Source: Nitrosopumilus cobalaminigenes
GTDB lineage: Archaea > Thermoproteota > Nitrososphaeria > Nitrososphaerales > Nitrosopumilaceae
Length of the DNA stretch: 64,000 nucleotides
Assembly: GCF_013407145.1 (NCBI RefSeq)
Contig: NZ_CP026993.1
Location: 1,200,590 to 1,264,589 of the forward strand
Reading direction: 5' to 3'
A program made the position numbers and the translations under genes. Positions 43,101 to 51,328 of this stretch are shown here, one piece after another; the stretch's first letter is position 1; every line of letters begins with the position of its first letter. Below the pieces are notes generated by a model. That model saw nothing but the letters and a program-made list of their open reading frames with translations. It made no database searches and had not been told where the DNA came from.

Positions 43101-44618
43101 ATGTATTCTGTAGTTTTAACAGAATTGGGAATCTCAGTTTTCAATGATGGAAAACTTGACAAAGCATTTCCTTTCTCAAATGCTGTTAAAGAGTATCTTT
43201 TAGTAAAAAACAAAGAATCAAAATTAAACGAGCTTGTGAATTATCTAGCAGGTACTCAAAGAGGATTTGCTGTTAGTGATGAATCATTACTTGCAATTCT
43301 AAAAAAATTCTCTATTGATTGTCATCTTATGGAATCTTCAGAATTAGATACAATTCAAGCTACAAAACCTCAAATTATTGTTGATTCAGGTTTTGCGTCA
43401 AACTTACAAGATACACTTGGAAAATTAAGAGAGTTCGCTCTAGGATTATCATCTTCAAAAGTTACAGAAGTTTCACAAAGTCCAGATTTGCATATTATTC
43501 AAGCAATTAATTCACTTGATGAAATTGACAAAATTGCTAATGGATTAAGTTCCAGACTTAGAGAATGGTATGGATTACATTTTCCAGAATTAGACAACAT
43601 TATTGATAGTATTAACGGATATGCACAAATTGTAATGGCAGGAAAAAGAGAATCACTAACTAAACAAATTTTTGAAGAAGCAGGTTTTCCTGAATCAAAA
43701 GTTGAAATGCTATCATTGATTTCATCAAAAAGTAGAGGGGGAGATATTTCAGATATCAATTTAGCAATTGTTCAGTCAATTGCAAAACAAGTTTTAGACT
43801 TTCATGAATTACGTAAACAACTCGAAGAACATGTTGAAGCAGAAATGCAAGAAATTGCACCAAATCTATCAGCAATTCTTGGAACTGCAGTAGGTGCAAG
43901 GATTTTAGGAAGAGCTGGAAGTCTCAAAAAAATGGCATCACTTCCTGCTAGTACAATACAAGTTCTAGGAGCTGAAAAAGCATTATTTAGATCATTGAAG
44001 ACAGGCTCTCAACCACCAAAACACGGATTGTTATTCCAACATGCAATGGTTCATGCAGCCCCAAGATGGCAAAGAGGGAAAATTGCACGTGCAGTAGCTG
44101 CAAAGGCAGTCATCGCTGCAAGAGTCGATGTTTATGGAGAAGGACTAAACCAAACTTTACTTGAAAAACTCAACATCAGAGTTGATGAAATAGGTAAGAA
44201 ATATGAGAATCCTACTGAAAAAGACATGAGACCACCTCCATCATTTAGAAGAGAAGGTGGATTTGGAGACAAACCAAGAAGAGGTGGAGATAGAAGAAGA
44301 GGTGACCGCAGAGAAGGTGGAGATAGAAGAAGAGGTGACCGCAGAGAAGGTGGAGATAGAAGAAGAGGTGACCGCAGAGAAGGTGGAGATAGAAGAGAAG
44401 GTGGCTATAGAGATAATCCAAGAAGAGAAGGTGGAGATAGAAGAGAAGGTGGCTATAGAGATAATCCAAGAAGAGAAGGTGGAGATAGAAGAGAAGGTGG
44501 CTATAGAGATAATCCAAGAAGAGAAGGTGGAGATAGAAGAGAAGGTGGCTATAGAGATAATCCAAGAAGAGAAGATCAAAATTCAAATAAAAAGAGAAAG
44601 AAGTTTGGAAGAAGATAA
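43101..44618 (+). CDS. Nop5/Nop56/58 box C/D snoRNP protein with RGG-type tail
   Basis: 505 aa, longer than most archaeal Nop5 (~380-420). Residues ~1-130 N-terminal domain, ~135-265 coiled coil (LRKQLEEHVEAEMQEIAPNLS), and the NOP domain with GAEKALFRSLKTGSQPPKHGLLFQHAMVH. The last ~120 residues are repeats rich in Gly, Arg, Asp and Glu, ending KKRKKFGRR. Assembles box C/D RNPs with L7Ae and fibrillarin for 2'-O-methylation. Followed, with a 14-base overlap, by fibrillarin. Confidence 0.95.
   Translation: MYSVVLTELGISVFNDGKLDKAFPFSNAVKEYLLVKNKESKLNELVNYLAGTQRGFAVSDESLLAILKKFSIDCHLMESSELDTIQATKPQIIVDSGFASNLQDTLGKLREFALGLSSSKVTEVSQSPDLHIIQAINSLDEIDKIANGLSSRLREWYGLHFPELDNIIDSINGYAQIVMAGKRESLTKQIFEEAGFPESKVEMLSLISSKSRGGDISDINLAIVQSIAKQVLDFHELRKQLEEHVEAEMQEIAPNLSAILGTAVGARILGRAGSLKKMASLPASTIQVLGAEKALFRSLKTGSQPPKHGLLFQHAMVHAAPRWQRGKIARAVAAKAVIAARVDVYGEGLNQTLLEKLNIRVDEIGKKYENPTEKDMRPPPSFRREGGFGDKPRRGGDRRRGDRREGGDRRRGDRREGGDRRRGDRREGGDRREGGYRDNPRREGGDRREGGYRDNPRREGGDRREGGYRDNPRREGGDRREGGYRDNPRREDQNSNKKRKKFGRR
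44283..44381 (+). repeat. Three 33-base tandem repeats in nop5
   Basis: Unit GGTGGAGATAGAAGAAGAGG continuing TGACCGCAGAGAA, three copies in frame, each encoding GGDRRRGDRRE. Confidence 0.9.
44400..44575 (+). repeat. 48-base tandem repeats in nop5 (three full, one partial)
   Basis: Unit begins GGTGGCTATAGAGATAATCC and ends GATAGAAGAGAA; full copies at 44400, 44448 and 44496, partial at 44544. Each encodes GGYRDNPRREGGDRRE. Repeat bias creates long open frames on the other frames and strand, which are artefacts. Confidence 0.9.
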
Positions 44619-45279
44619 TCAGTCATTTTTTTGGATTAAATCAGAAGGCCAAAACAAACTAGCCACAGAAAATATGGTTCCAGGAAATCAAGTTTACAAA
44701 GAAAAATTAATTATTAAAAAAAATATTGAATACAGGTTATGGGATCCATTTAGAAGCAAATTAGCTGCTGCAGTTATGAATGATCTTGATTATTTTCCTT
44801 TTGAGAATAAAAGTACAGTTCTGTATTTAGGAGCATCTACAGGAACCACAGTAAGTCACATTTCAGATATTGTAGGACCAAGTGGAATAGTTTACGGAGT
44901 AGAACATGCAAGTAGAGTCGCAAGGGATTTTTTAGATAGAGTTGCAACATATAGAAAAAATATTGTTCCAATTCTACAAGATGCAAGAAAACCAAAAGAG
45001 TATTTTTCAGTGTTTGGAAAAGTAGATGTTGTGTATGTAGATATTGCACAACCAGATCAAACACAAATTGCAATTGATAACTGTGAGATGTTTCTAAAAA
45101 AAGGAGGATACTTCTTTTTAGTAATCAAAACTAGAAGTATTGATGTTACCAAAGCTCCAAAAAGAATTGTTGAAGAAGAAATAGAAAAATTAAAACCAAG
45201 ATTTGATGTTTTGCAGACAATTGATCTACATCCTTATGATAAAGATCATGCAATGGTAGTTTCAAAATATAATCATTAG
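44605..45279 (+). CDS. flpA: Fibrillarin, rRNA/tRNA 2'-O-methyltransferase
   Basis: 224 aa from the TTG at 44605 (MEEDNQSFFWIK...), overlapping the nop5 end by 14 bases. The SAM site VLYLGASTGTTVSHISDIVG, FGKVDVVYVDIAQPDQTQIAIDNC and IKTRSIDVTK match archaeal fibrillarin. The TTG gives the usual family length and retains the N-terminal beta strand; ATG 44674 would lose it. The longer open frame that reaches back to 44257 is just repeat sequence. Stop shares TTAG with rnhB. Confidence 0.93.
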   Translation: MEEDNQSFFWIKSEGQNKLATENMVPGNQVYKEKLIIKKNIEYRLWDPFRSKLAAAVMNDLDYFPFENKSTVLYLGASTGTTVSHISDIVGPSGIVYGVEHASRVARDFLDRVATYRKNIVPILQDARKPKEYFSVFGKVDVVYVDIAQPDQTQIAIDNCEMFLKKGGYFFLVIKTRSIDVTKAPKRIVEEEIEKLKPRFDVLQTIDLHPYDKDHAMVVSKYNH

Positions 45280-45917
45280 TTATTTTCAATTATTCTTTGG
45301 ACAGGTTTCCAACTTTTACGCACAAAATTAGGCATTTCATGATTTTTTTTATAGTATTTCGTAACAAATTTCACAGTTACAGAGTCAGACGGATACCCAC
45401 TACCCAAATTGTGATCTTTTTTCAATTTTGTAATGGCTCGATCTCTAGTAACCTTAGCAAGAATAGATGCTGCAGAGACTACAACAAATCTACTATCTGC
45501 ACGATGGTAGGATTTAATCTTGTGGTTATCAGACAGTTTAGAAATTTCTTTTCCAAATCTAGTTGGATTGACATCACATGAATCAACATATGAAACATCA
45601 GGATTTAATTTTGAAACAACTTTTGCCATATATTTTGCCTCCAAACCATTTAGACAATGTTTTTTTACACTAGCATCAATTGACCTTGGTGAAATTTTTG
45701 CAATATAGTAATCATCTACAATTTCAATGATTTTTTTGTATAGATGTTCACGTAATTTAGGAGTGAGTTTTTTGGAGTCTTTAACACCCAATGCATTCAG
45801 TTTTTTTAAATTTTTTTTGTCTAATGAAATTCCAGCTATTATCATTGGTCCCAACATAGGACCACGCCCTGCATCATCGATACCACAAATTTGCACGAAT
45901 TGTCTCGTAAAACACAA
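45276..45917 (-). CDS. rnhB: Ribonuclease HII
   Basis: 213 aa from ATG 45917; GTG at 45896 (VQICGIDDAGRG) is an equally likely start and would avoid most of the overlap with the trm1 gene. Core motifs GIDDAGRGPMLGPMIIAG, YVDSCDVNP and ADSRFVVVSAASILAKVTRD. The usual DEAGRG is DDAGRG here, a conservative change at an acidic metal ligand. Removes ribonucleotides from DNA and RNA-DNA hybrids. Confidence 0.9.
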   Translation of the reverse strand: MCFTRQFVQICGIDDAGRGPMLGPMIIAGISLDKKNLKKLNALGVKDSKKLTPKLREHLYKKIIEIVDDYYIAKISPRSIDASVKKHCLNGLEAKYMAKVVSKLNPDVSYVDSCDVNPTRFGKEISKLSDNHKIKSYHRADSRFVVVSAASILAKVTRDRAITKLKKDHNLGSGYPSDSVTVKFVTKYYKKNHEMPNFVRKSWKPVQRIIENN

Positions 45918-47105
45918 GTATTAAACCGTTATACGTTTAGAAAAATTGAAACCCAATTGGAATTTCCAGATGATATTTTTCAAGAAATAATTGAAGGGAA
46001 AACAAAACTTCTAGTCCCTAAAAAATCAATTACAGATAAAGTTCCTCCAATGAAACCAGCATTTTTTAATCCAAAAGCAAAACTAAACAGAGATTTTTCC
46101 ATAATTGCATACTCTGCATTTCTCAACAAGTTTGAAGGCCCAAAAATTTTCTTAGAAAGTATGTCAGGAGTGGGTTCAAGAGGATTGCGTGTTGCAAATG
46201 AATTAGAAGTTGAAAAGATTGTAATCAATGATCTTAATCCATCTGCTCTAAAAATGGCAGAATATTCTGCTAACCTAAATCAGACAAAAAATGTAGAATT
46301 TTCTGAAAAAGAAGTATGTAGATTTTTTAGTAATTATTCAAAAAAAGGAGAACGAGGCTCAATTGTAGATATAGATCCTTTTGGTTCGCCTGCAGCATTT
46401 TTTGATTGTGGTATTAGAGCAACTATGCATGGTGGCATACTCTCAGTTGCAGCCACAGATCTTCAAGTGTTAAATGGCCTCTTTCAATCAGCATGTAAAA
46501 GAAAGTATGGAGGAGTACCAGTTAGAACTGAATACGGAAATGAAATTGCAATTAGGTTGATTTTAGGATCACTTAGAGCAGTGGCAGGAAGATTAGGAGT
46601 TACTGTCATTCCCATGTTTGTAGAAAGTGAAATGCATTACTATAGAACATATGTCAAAGTTCTCAATAGACCAGATCAGCAAGAGAATTTAGGATATATT
46701 TTACACTGTAAAAATTGTGGTCATAGAAAAATTTCTCTCGAACAAGAACAAGAATGTGAATTATGTAAATTAAAAATCAGCATAGCAGGACCATTATGGA
46801 TTGGAAATATTTTCAATAAAGAATTTGTTCAAAATATGTTAGATGAAAATCCTAAATTAGAGACAGATAAAAATTGTGAAAAAATACTTCTAAAATGCTT
46901 AGAAGAATCTGAAATGCCTGGCACTTATTTTACAATAGATGAAATTGCATCCATTATGAAATCATCTCCACCAAAATTAGAAAAAGCAGTTTCAAGTTTA
47001 AAAGAGAATGGATTTCTATCTAGTGTTACAGCATTTAATCCCACAGGATTTAGAACTAATGCAAACGTAAATGAAATAATTGGAATTTTTAAAACTATCC
47101 AGTAA
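45891..47105 (+). CDS. trm1: tRNA (guanine26-N2)-dimethyltransferase Trm1
   Basis: 404 aa from a TTG at 45891; TTG 45900 (MSRKTQVLNRYTF...) is an alternative. Methyltransferase core with FLESMSGVGSRGLRVANEL, VDIDPFGSPAAFFDCGIRA and MHGGILSVAATDLQVL; C-terminal zinc-type CKNCGHRKI...CELC. Makes m2,2G26 in tRNA. The C-terminal part is a helical domain that includes FTIDEIASIM. Converges with rlmE with an 11-base overlap. Confidence 0.92.
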   Translation: MHELSRKTQVLNRYTFRKIETQLEFPDDIFQEIIEGKTKLLVPKKSITDKVPPMKPAFFNPKAKLNRDFSIIAYSAFLNKFEGPKIFLESMSGVGSRGLRVANELEVEKIVINDLNPSALKMAEYSANLNQTKNVEFSEKEVCRFFSNYSKKGERGSIVDIDPFGSPAAFFDCGIRATMHGGILSVAATDLQVLNGLFQSACKRKYGGVPVRTEYGNEIAIRLILGSLRAVAGRLGVTVIPMFVESEMHYYRTYVKVLNRPDQQENLGYILHCKNCGHRKISLEQEQECELCKLKISIAGPLWIGNIFNKEFVQNMLDENPKLETDKNCEKILLKCLEESEMPGTYFTIDEIASIMKSSPPKLEKAVSSLKENGFLSSVTAFNPTGFRTNANVNEIIGIFKTIQ

Positions 47106-47688
47106 AACCTAAACAAACAAGATATAGTTCACTACTTTGTTTTCTACTGGCATCAGGTTTTGTAAGATTGATTCGAGCAAATTTTTTCTTGATATAATCT
47201 CTAAATTCCATGGAAAATTCACCATCAAAAACTTTGAAGACAGCATTTCCTTTGTGTGCCAAAACTTTATCCATGATTTTTGAGCAATCATAATTTAGCG
47301 AAATTTGTTTAGCATGATCAACTGACCAATTTCCACTTACTTTCGGAGAAAGATCACATATTACAGCATTAACTTTACGCCCAAAATATGATAATACTTC
47401 ATCAACAACATGTTCGTCTTCAATATTTTCTCGGACAATGTGGGCTCCAGGAATTTCTTCGACATATGACAAATCAATTCCCATAACTTTGCCTTGATTT
47501 CCAACTAATTTCATAGCCATTTGAGTCCAACCTCCAGGAGCACATCCAAGATCCAGCACATTAAAACCAGGACCGATGAGACGATATGATTTGTTTAATT
47601 CTTGTAGTTTGAAAGCAGCTCTACTTCGATATCCTTGTTCGTGAGCTAGTCTACGATAATGATCCTTACGTGCATCTGCTAATTTCAT
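47095..47688 (-). CDS. rlmE: RlmE/FtsJ-type 2'-O-methyltransferase
   Basis: 197 aa. RSRAAFKLQELNKSY with a catalytic Lys, SAM site VLDLGCAPGGWTQMA, VICDLSPKVSGNWSVDHA (Asp), FKVFDGEF (Lys) and SSELYLVC complete the K-D-K-E set. Methylates 23S rRNA (or tRNA wobble/loop sites in relatives). Overlaps the TFE-beta gene stop by four bases. Confidence 0.93.
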   Translation of the reverse strand: MKLADARKDHYRRLAHEQGYRSRAAFKLQELNKSYRLIGPGFNVLDLGCAPGGWTQMAMKLVGNQGKVMGIDLSYVEEIPGAHIVRENIEDEHVVDEVLSYFGRKVNAVICDLSPKVSGNWSVDHAKQISLNYDCSKIMDKVLAHKGNAVFKVFDGEFSMEFRDYIKKKFARINLTKPDASRKQSSELYLVCLGFTG

Positions 47689-48503
47689 TTAGCCTTCACA
47701 GGTTTTTTTAATTCAGCAATTACCCAGTCCTCAATGAATTGACAGTTTCTTGGACTAATCTCACCTTCAAGAGAACATTTCTGTTCTACAGGACAAACTA
47801 AACAGGGTGCATTTTCAATTGATTGTGTACTGATTGGAGTTTTCTTTAAAATTAACTTGTAAGTCCAACGATTGTTTTCAAGAAGTTTTTCTCTTGTAAT
47901 GGTACCCATTCTTTCAAGTTTTAATGCCAATCTAGAACCAATTTGATTTGTAAGCTTTAGCTTTTTCCATAATTCTCCTTGGAACATTCCATCAGATTCT
48001 TTTTCTGCTAAAATATCACAGACTTTGTTTGTCAATCTTTCCATGTCAACTTTTTCAATTTGGAAGTTTTCAATTTCTTCATCGGTGAGTTGCTCTTCTA
48101 ATTCTTCCTCAAGAGTTAATTCCTCTATTCTTTTTGCCTCTTCTAATTCTTTTTTAGTTAATTTTTTTACTTTAACAGGTTTCTCCACTACTTTCTTTGC
48201 TGTTTTCTTTGCAGGTTTAGCTTCTGCTTTCTTTGCTGTTTTCTTTGCAGGTTTCTTTGCAGGTTTCTTTGCAGGTTTAGCTTCTGCTTTCTTTGCTGTT
48301 TTCTTTGCAGGTTTAGCTTCTCCTTTCTTTGCTGTTTTCTTTGCAGGTTTATCTTCTCCTTTCTTTGCTGTTTTCTTTGCAGGTTTAGCTTCTGCTTTCT
48401 TTGCAGATGAAGAATCTAATACCTTCTTTTTCTTTTTTAATTCATCCAGATCAGCTTTAATTTTTTCAGCTTCTTCAATTAGAGTATCTTTTTTCTTTGC
48501 CAT
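47685..48503 (-). CDS. TFE-beta/RPC34-like transcription factor with Lys-rich tail
   Basis: 272 aa. Residues ~30-118 are Lys-Ala-Pro repeats (KPAKKTAKKGEA). Residues ~150-215 form a winged helix (KVCDILAEKESDGMFQGELWKKLKLTNQIGSRLALKLERMG), and the end has the Fe-S Cys pattern CLVCPVEQKC...GEISPRNCQFIEDW, the signature of human RPC39/yeast C34 and archaeal TFE-beta. It should partner TFE-alpha in promoter opening. The Lys-rich extension is histone-H1-like and suggests extra DNA affinity. Confidence 0.85.
   Translation of the reverse strand: MAKKKDTLIEEAEKIKADLDELKKKKKVLDSSSAKKAEAKPAKKTAKKGEDKPAKKTAKKGEAKPAKKTAKKAEAKPAKKPAKKPAKKTAKKAEAKPAKKTAKKVVEKPVKVKKLTKKELEEAKRIEELTLEEELEEQLTDEEIENFQIEKVDMERLTNKVCDILAEKESDGMFQGELWKKLKLTNQIGSRLALKLERMGTITREKLLENNRWTYKLILKKTPISTQSIENAPCLVCPVEQKCSLEGEISPRNCQFIEDWVIAELKKPVKAK
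48190..48410 (-). repeat. Imperfect repeats coding for KPAKKTAKK in TFE-beta gene
   Basis: About six imperfect copies of a 24-36-base element (plus strand TTTCTTTGCAGGTTTAGCTT) with in-frame length variation. Encodes the Lys-rich N-terminal extension. Confidence 0.75.
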
Positions 48504-48558
48504 TAAATCACCATATTTTTTAAATTCAATTTCTTATTTATCAATCAATATTTCATTC

Positions 48559-49032
48559 CTATTTAACAGTAAATGTTCCTTTAGTAGAGATATTCTTTAG
48601 TTGTTTTGAGACCATTTCTGCAACTATATCATATGAGCCGGGAGTATCTATAATTTCAGAGAATTGATCATCAATAGGAATAATTGAATTACCAGATTCA
48701 AAGCATTGTTCTAAAAATCCTCCCTGTGTAACTGGAATATCCTTTCCGGCAGGGAATATAGTCACATAAAGATCCCCACAACCAAATGAAGAATCATTAA
48801 CCTGCACTTGAATTTTAACAGGTGTAGAAGTAGTATATTCTCCTGCTAATCCAATAATTTCAATGGGAGAATTAGAAGTATTATGAGATGTGCTAGTTTC
48901 AAAATTGGCAGAGGGCATCATATTCAACTCTCTACCAGGTTTTTGAAGAATGTCAGCCAATACTGCACCACCGAAGATTAATGATAAAACTACAGGTAAA
49001 ACAAATACAAATAAAACTCGTTTACTAGCCAT
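48559..49032 (-). CDS. Secreted hypothetical protein (beta-sandwich type)
   Basis: 157 aa. N-terminal signal or anchor (VLFVFVLPVVLSLIFGGAVLA), then an Ig-like beta domain (~50-157) with PVKIQVQVNDSSFGCGDLYVTIFPAG...QCFESGNS and a final GSYDIVAEMV strand. Two Cys may pair. No enzyme motif; an extracellular accessory of unknown role. Confidence 0.65.
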   Translation of the reverse strand: MASKRVLFVFVLPVVLSLIFGGAVLADILQKPGRELNMMPSANFETSTSHNTSNSPIEIIGLAGEYTTSTPVKIQVQVNDSSFGCGDLYVTIFPAGKDIPVTQGGFLEQCFESGNSIIPIDDQFSEIIDTPGSYDIVAEMVSKQLKNISTKGTFTVK

Positions 49033-49106
49033 TTTGTTTTAAGATCTAGATTTCCCTTATATCTATTTAGCAAAATTTCTCAAGTCAAGATCAATTTGAC
49101 GAATGA

Positions 49107-49114
49107 GTTAAATC
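49107..49114 (+). promoter_or_regulatory. Weak TATA-like element before OLD-type gene
   Basis: GTTAAATC centred ~27 bases from ATG 49137; weaker than other boxes in the window. Confidence 0.3.
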
Positions 49115-49136
49115 GTAGCCAACTAAATATCGCTAG

Positions 49137-51230
49137 ATGCGACTTAGAAAATTTAGAGCTAGAGCATATCGTTGCATACATGATTCTGGCGAAATTACCG
49201 TTGGGGATTTAGCAGCTTTTGTGGGAAGAAATGAAAGTGGAAAAACCACGATTCTTCAAGCATTAACCCTATTGAATAGAGACGAACAAGTCTCAGAATT
49301 AGATCTTTGTGACGAAATGAATGAGGAATTAAAAGAAGAGATAAGATTAGCAGAAGGAGAATTTGAGCTCAGTCAACATGAAATCAGCATAATCAAAGAA
49401 AGGTTTCCAGGATTACCTGAAATTAAAAAAATTAGATTATTTAGAACTAATCAAAATCCAAATGTACAGTATGAATTTGAAGATATCGAACTTAGTGAAG
49501 AGGAGAGTAAAGGACTAAATTCCTGGGAGAATTTTTCAAGACAGATTTTTGGATTTTTAGATACCATTCCAAATCATTTACGAATACAAATTGATACTAA
49601 ATTCTTTGAAGAAGATGTTCCAAAAAATCAAGAAACATTTGATAGTGGAATGGCTGAATTTAGTAACCAATTTCACGTCATTGCCATACAAGAACCCAAA
49701 GTTATTGAAGAGTGGGAAAAAATCTATGAAAGTCCTGAAAACCAATTCTCAAATCTTCTAAGTGGTGAAAGTGAAAAATCCGCATTGATGAATTTCATTG
49801 CCGCAGAATTACATCCAAGATTCGTTTATTTTTCAGACTACAAGAAAATTTATGGCAATATCAATCTAAATGAATATCTCAGAGAAGAAAAAGGAGAACG
49901 ACAAGACTCTATAGAATTTGTTGAAGAATTTGATAAAGCAGAGACAGTAAGAAATCTATTCTACCTAGCAGAGCTAGATATCAAAGAATTAGATGAAGTT
50001 AAAGAAAGTCCTTCAAAATGTATCAAACTTCTAAATGCTGCAAGTAACAGATTGACAAAGAGATTAAATCCTGCATGGAAAGGAGATCCCATTCATGTTG
50101 ACTTGAGATATAATCCTGGAAATATTATGAGTGTTGTAATTTCAGACGTTCATAAAGATGGAACAATTACAAACACAGGATTACTAAATAGAAGAGCAGA
50201 AGGTTTCAAGTGGACATTTTCTTTTATTGTAAACTTTGCAGCTGAAACACAAAGGGCAGAATTAAAAGAAGCAATATTACTATTAGATGAGCCTGCAAGA
50301 AATCTTCATCCAACTCAACAAATGGGAATTTCAGATTTGTTGAAAAATTTAGCTGGATCAAATCAAGTTTTGTATGCAACACACTCCCCATTTATGATAT
50401 TTGATTATACTCCAGGTAACTTGCTTGTAGTTGAATTAGACAAGAGAAAACATCTTAGTAGAATATTTTATGATTATTGGAATGCAGATGATAAAACATT
50501 AACGCCAATTTTGTATGGATTATGTAGAGGACAAGTAGAATCCATTGTAGATAGAGAAATTGGAACAAATTCTAGACCAATTATCATAGTTGAGACAATG
50601 TCTGATGCCATGTATCTTAATGCATTTGACAAATTTTTACAAGATCCTAATATTTCCATGAACCCTCTAAACGTAATTGCGGCATACAACAAAAACTCTG
50701 TATTACCTTTGGCCATATTTTATAGAAATCACGGATATAGAACGTTTGTTCTGCTAGATAATTCTGAAGAATCAAAGCAAATCTCTGCCCAACTTGTTTC
50801 AAATGAGTTTTCATCTATTCAGACTATTTTCTTTGAAAGAGAAGGAAAGAAACTTGAATCAATTGAAGACTATATAGCCTTGGAGGACTATTTACATCCA
50901 GTTAACCAAACTTATGAAATCAAACTCAGACAAGAAGGATTCTCAAATCTAACTCCACAAGATGTGGCATCAAAAGAAGGTAATGGAATTTTAGCAAAAT
51001 TGAAGAAAATTTGGCAAGAACATAGAGATGACGATTGGGAAGAATTTGACAATGAAGAAATTACCAGATACATTTGTGAGAAAATTACACTAGAAGAGGC
51101 AAGCTTCCTTTCAGATAAGACAAAAGATCAATTTAGAACATTATACAGACTAATTGCTGAACGAATCAGACAATATCAAAACGTAGTAACAAAACCAGAC
51201 TTGGACAAGTTCCAAAAGGCCAAGCCTTAA
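49137..51230 (+). CDS. OLD-type ATPase with TOPRIM domain
   Basis: 697 aa. N-terminal ABC/RecF-like ATPase: LAAFVGRNESGKTTIL (Walker A, ~27-42), NRRAEGFKW signature-like, AILLLDEPARNLHP (Walker B), VLYATHSPFMI (H-loop). After ~460, a TOPRIM-like part with IIIVETMSDAMYLNAF (Glu) and TFVLLDNSEES (Asp). OLD family enzymes are nucleases, some acting in phage defence (class 1 is stand-alone). No partner gene is nearby, so repair is also possible. Cytoplasmic. Confidence 0.8.
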   Translation: MRLRKFRARAYRCIHDSGEITVGDLAAFVGRNESGKTTILQALTLLNRDEQVSELDLCDEMNEELKEEIRLAEGEFELSQHEISIIKERFPGLPEIKKIRLFRTNQNPNVQYEFEDIELSEEESKGLNSWENFSRQIFGFLDTIPNHLRIQIDTKFFEEDVPKNQETFDSGMAEFSNQFHVIAIQEPKVIEEWEKIYESPENQFSNLLSGESEKSALMNFIAAELHPRFVYFSDYKKIYGNINLNEYLREEKGERQDSIEFVEEFDKAETVRNLFYLAELDIKELDEVKESPSKCIKLLNAASNRLTKRLNPAWKGDPIHVDLRYNPGNIMSVVISDVHKDGTITNTGLLNRRAEGFKWTFSFIVNFAAETQRAELKEAILLLDEPARNLHPTQQMGISDLLKNLAGSNQVLYATHSPFMIFDYTPGNLLVVELDKRKHLSRIFYDYWNADDKTLTPILYGLCRGQVESIVDREIGTNSRPIIIVETMSDAMYLNAFDKFLQDPNISMNPLNVIAAYNKNSVLPLAIFYRNHGYRTFVLLDNSEESKQISAQLVSNEFSSIQTIFFEREGKKLESIEDYIALEDYLHPVNQTYEIKLRQEGFSNLTPQDVASKEGNGILAKLKKIWQEHRDDDWEEFDNEEITRYICEKITLEEASFLSDKTKDQFRTLYRLIAERIRQYQNVVTKPDLDKFQKAKP

Positions 51231-51328
51231 GATTTAAGAAGTTTGCTCATGAAGAACACTAAACTAAGAAATAGAAAAACGGGGAAAATTCTTTAAGGTT
51301 TAAGTGAGAGAAATTGGGTTTGACATAC

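Noticed and set aside
44241-44586. Long minus-strand frames over the nop5 repeats
   Set aside because: Created by the tandem repeat; periodic Ser/Phe/Ile strings, no start signal, opposite to a certain gene.
44257-44604. Open frame extending fibrillarin upstream as EEVEIEEEV-type repeats
   Set aside because: It is the nop5 repeat tail read in another frame. The family length and a TTG at 44605 explain fibrillarin better.
48025-48600. 191-codon plus-strand frame rich in FFAVFFAG
   Set aside because: Antisense reading of the Lys-Ala repeats in the TFE-beta gene.
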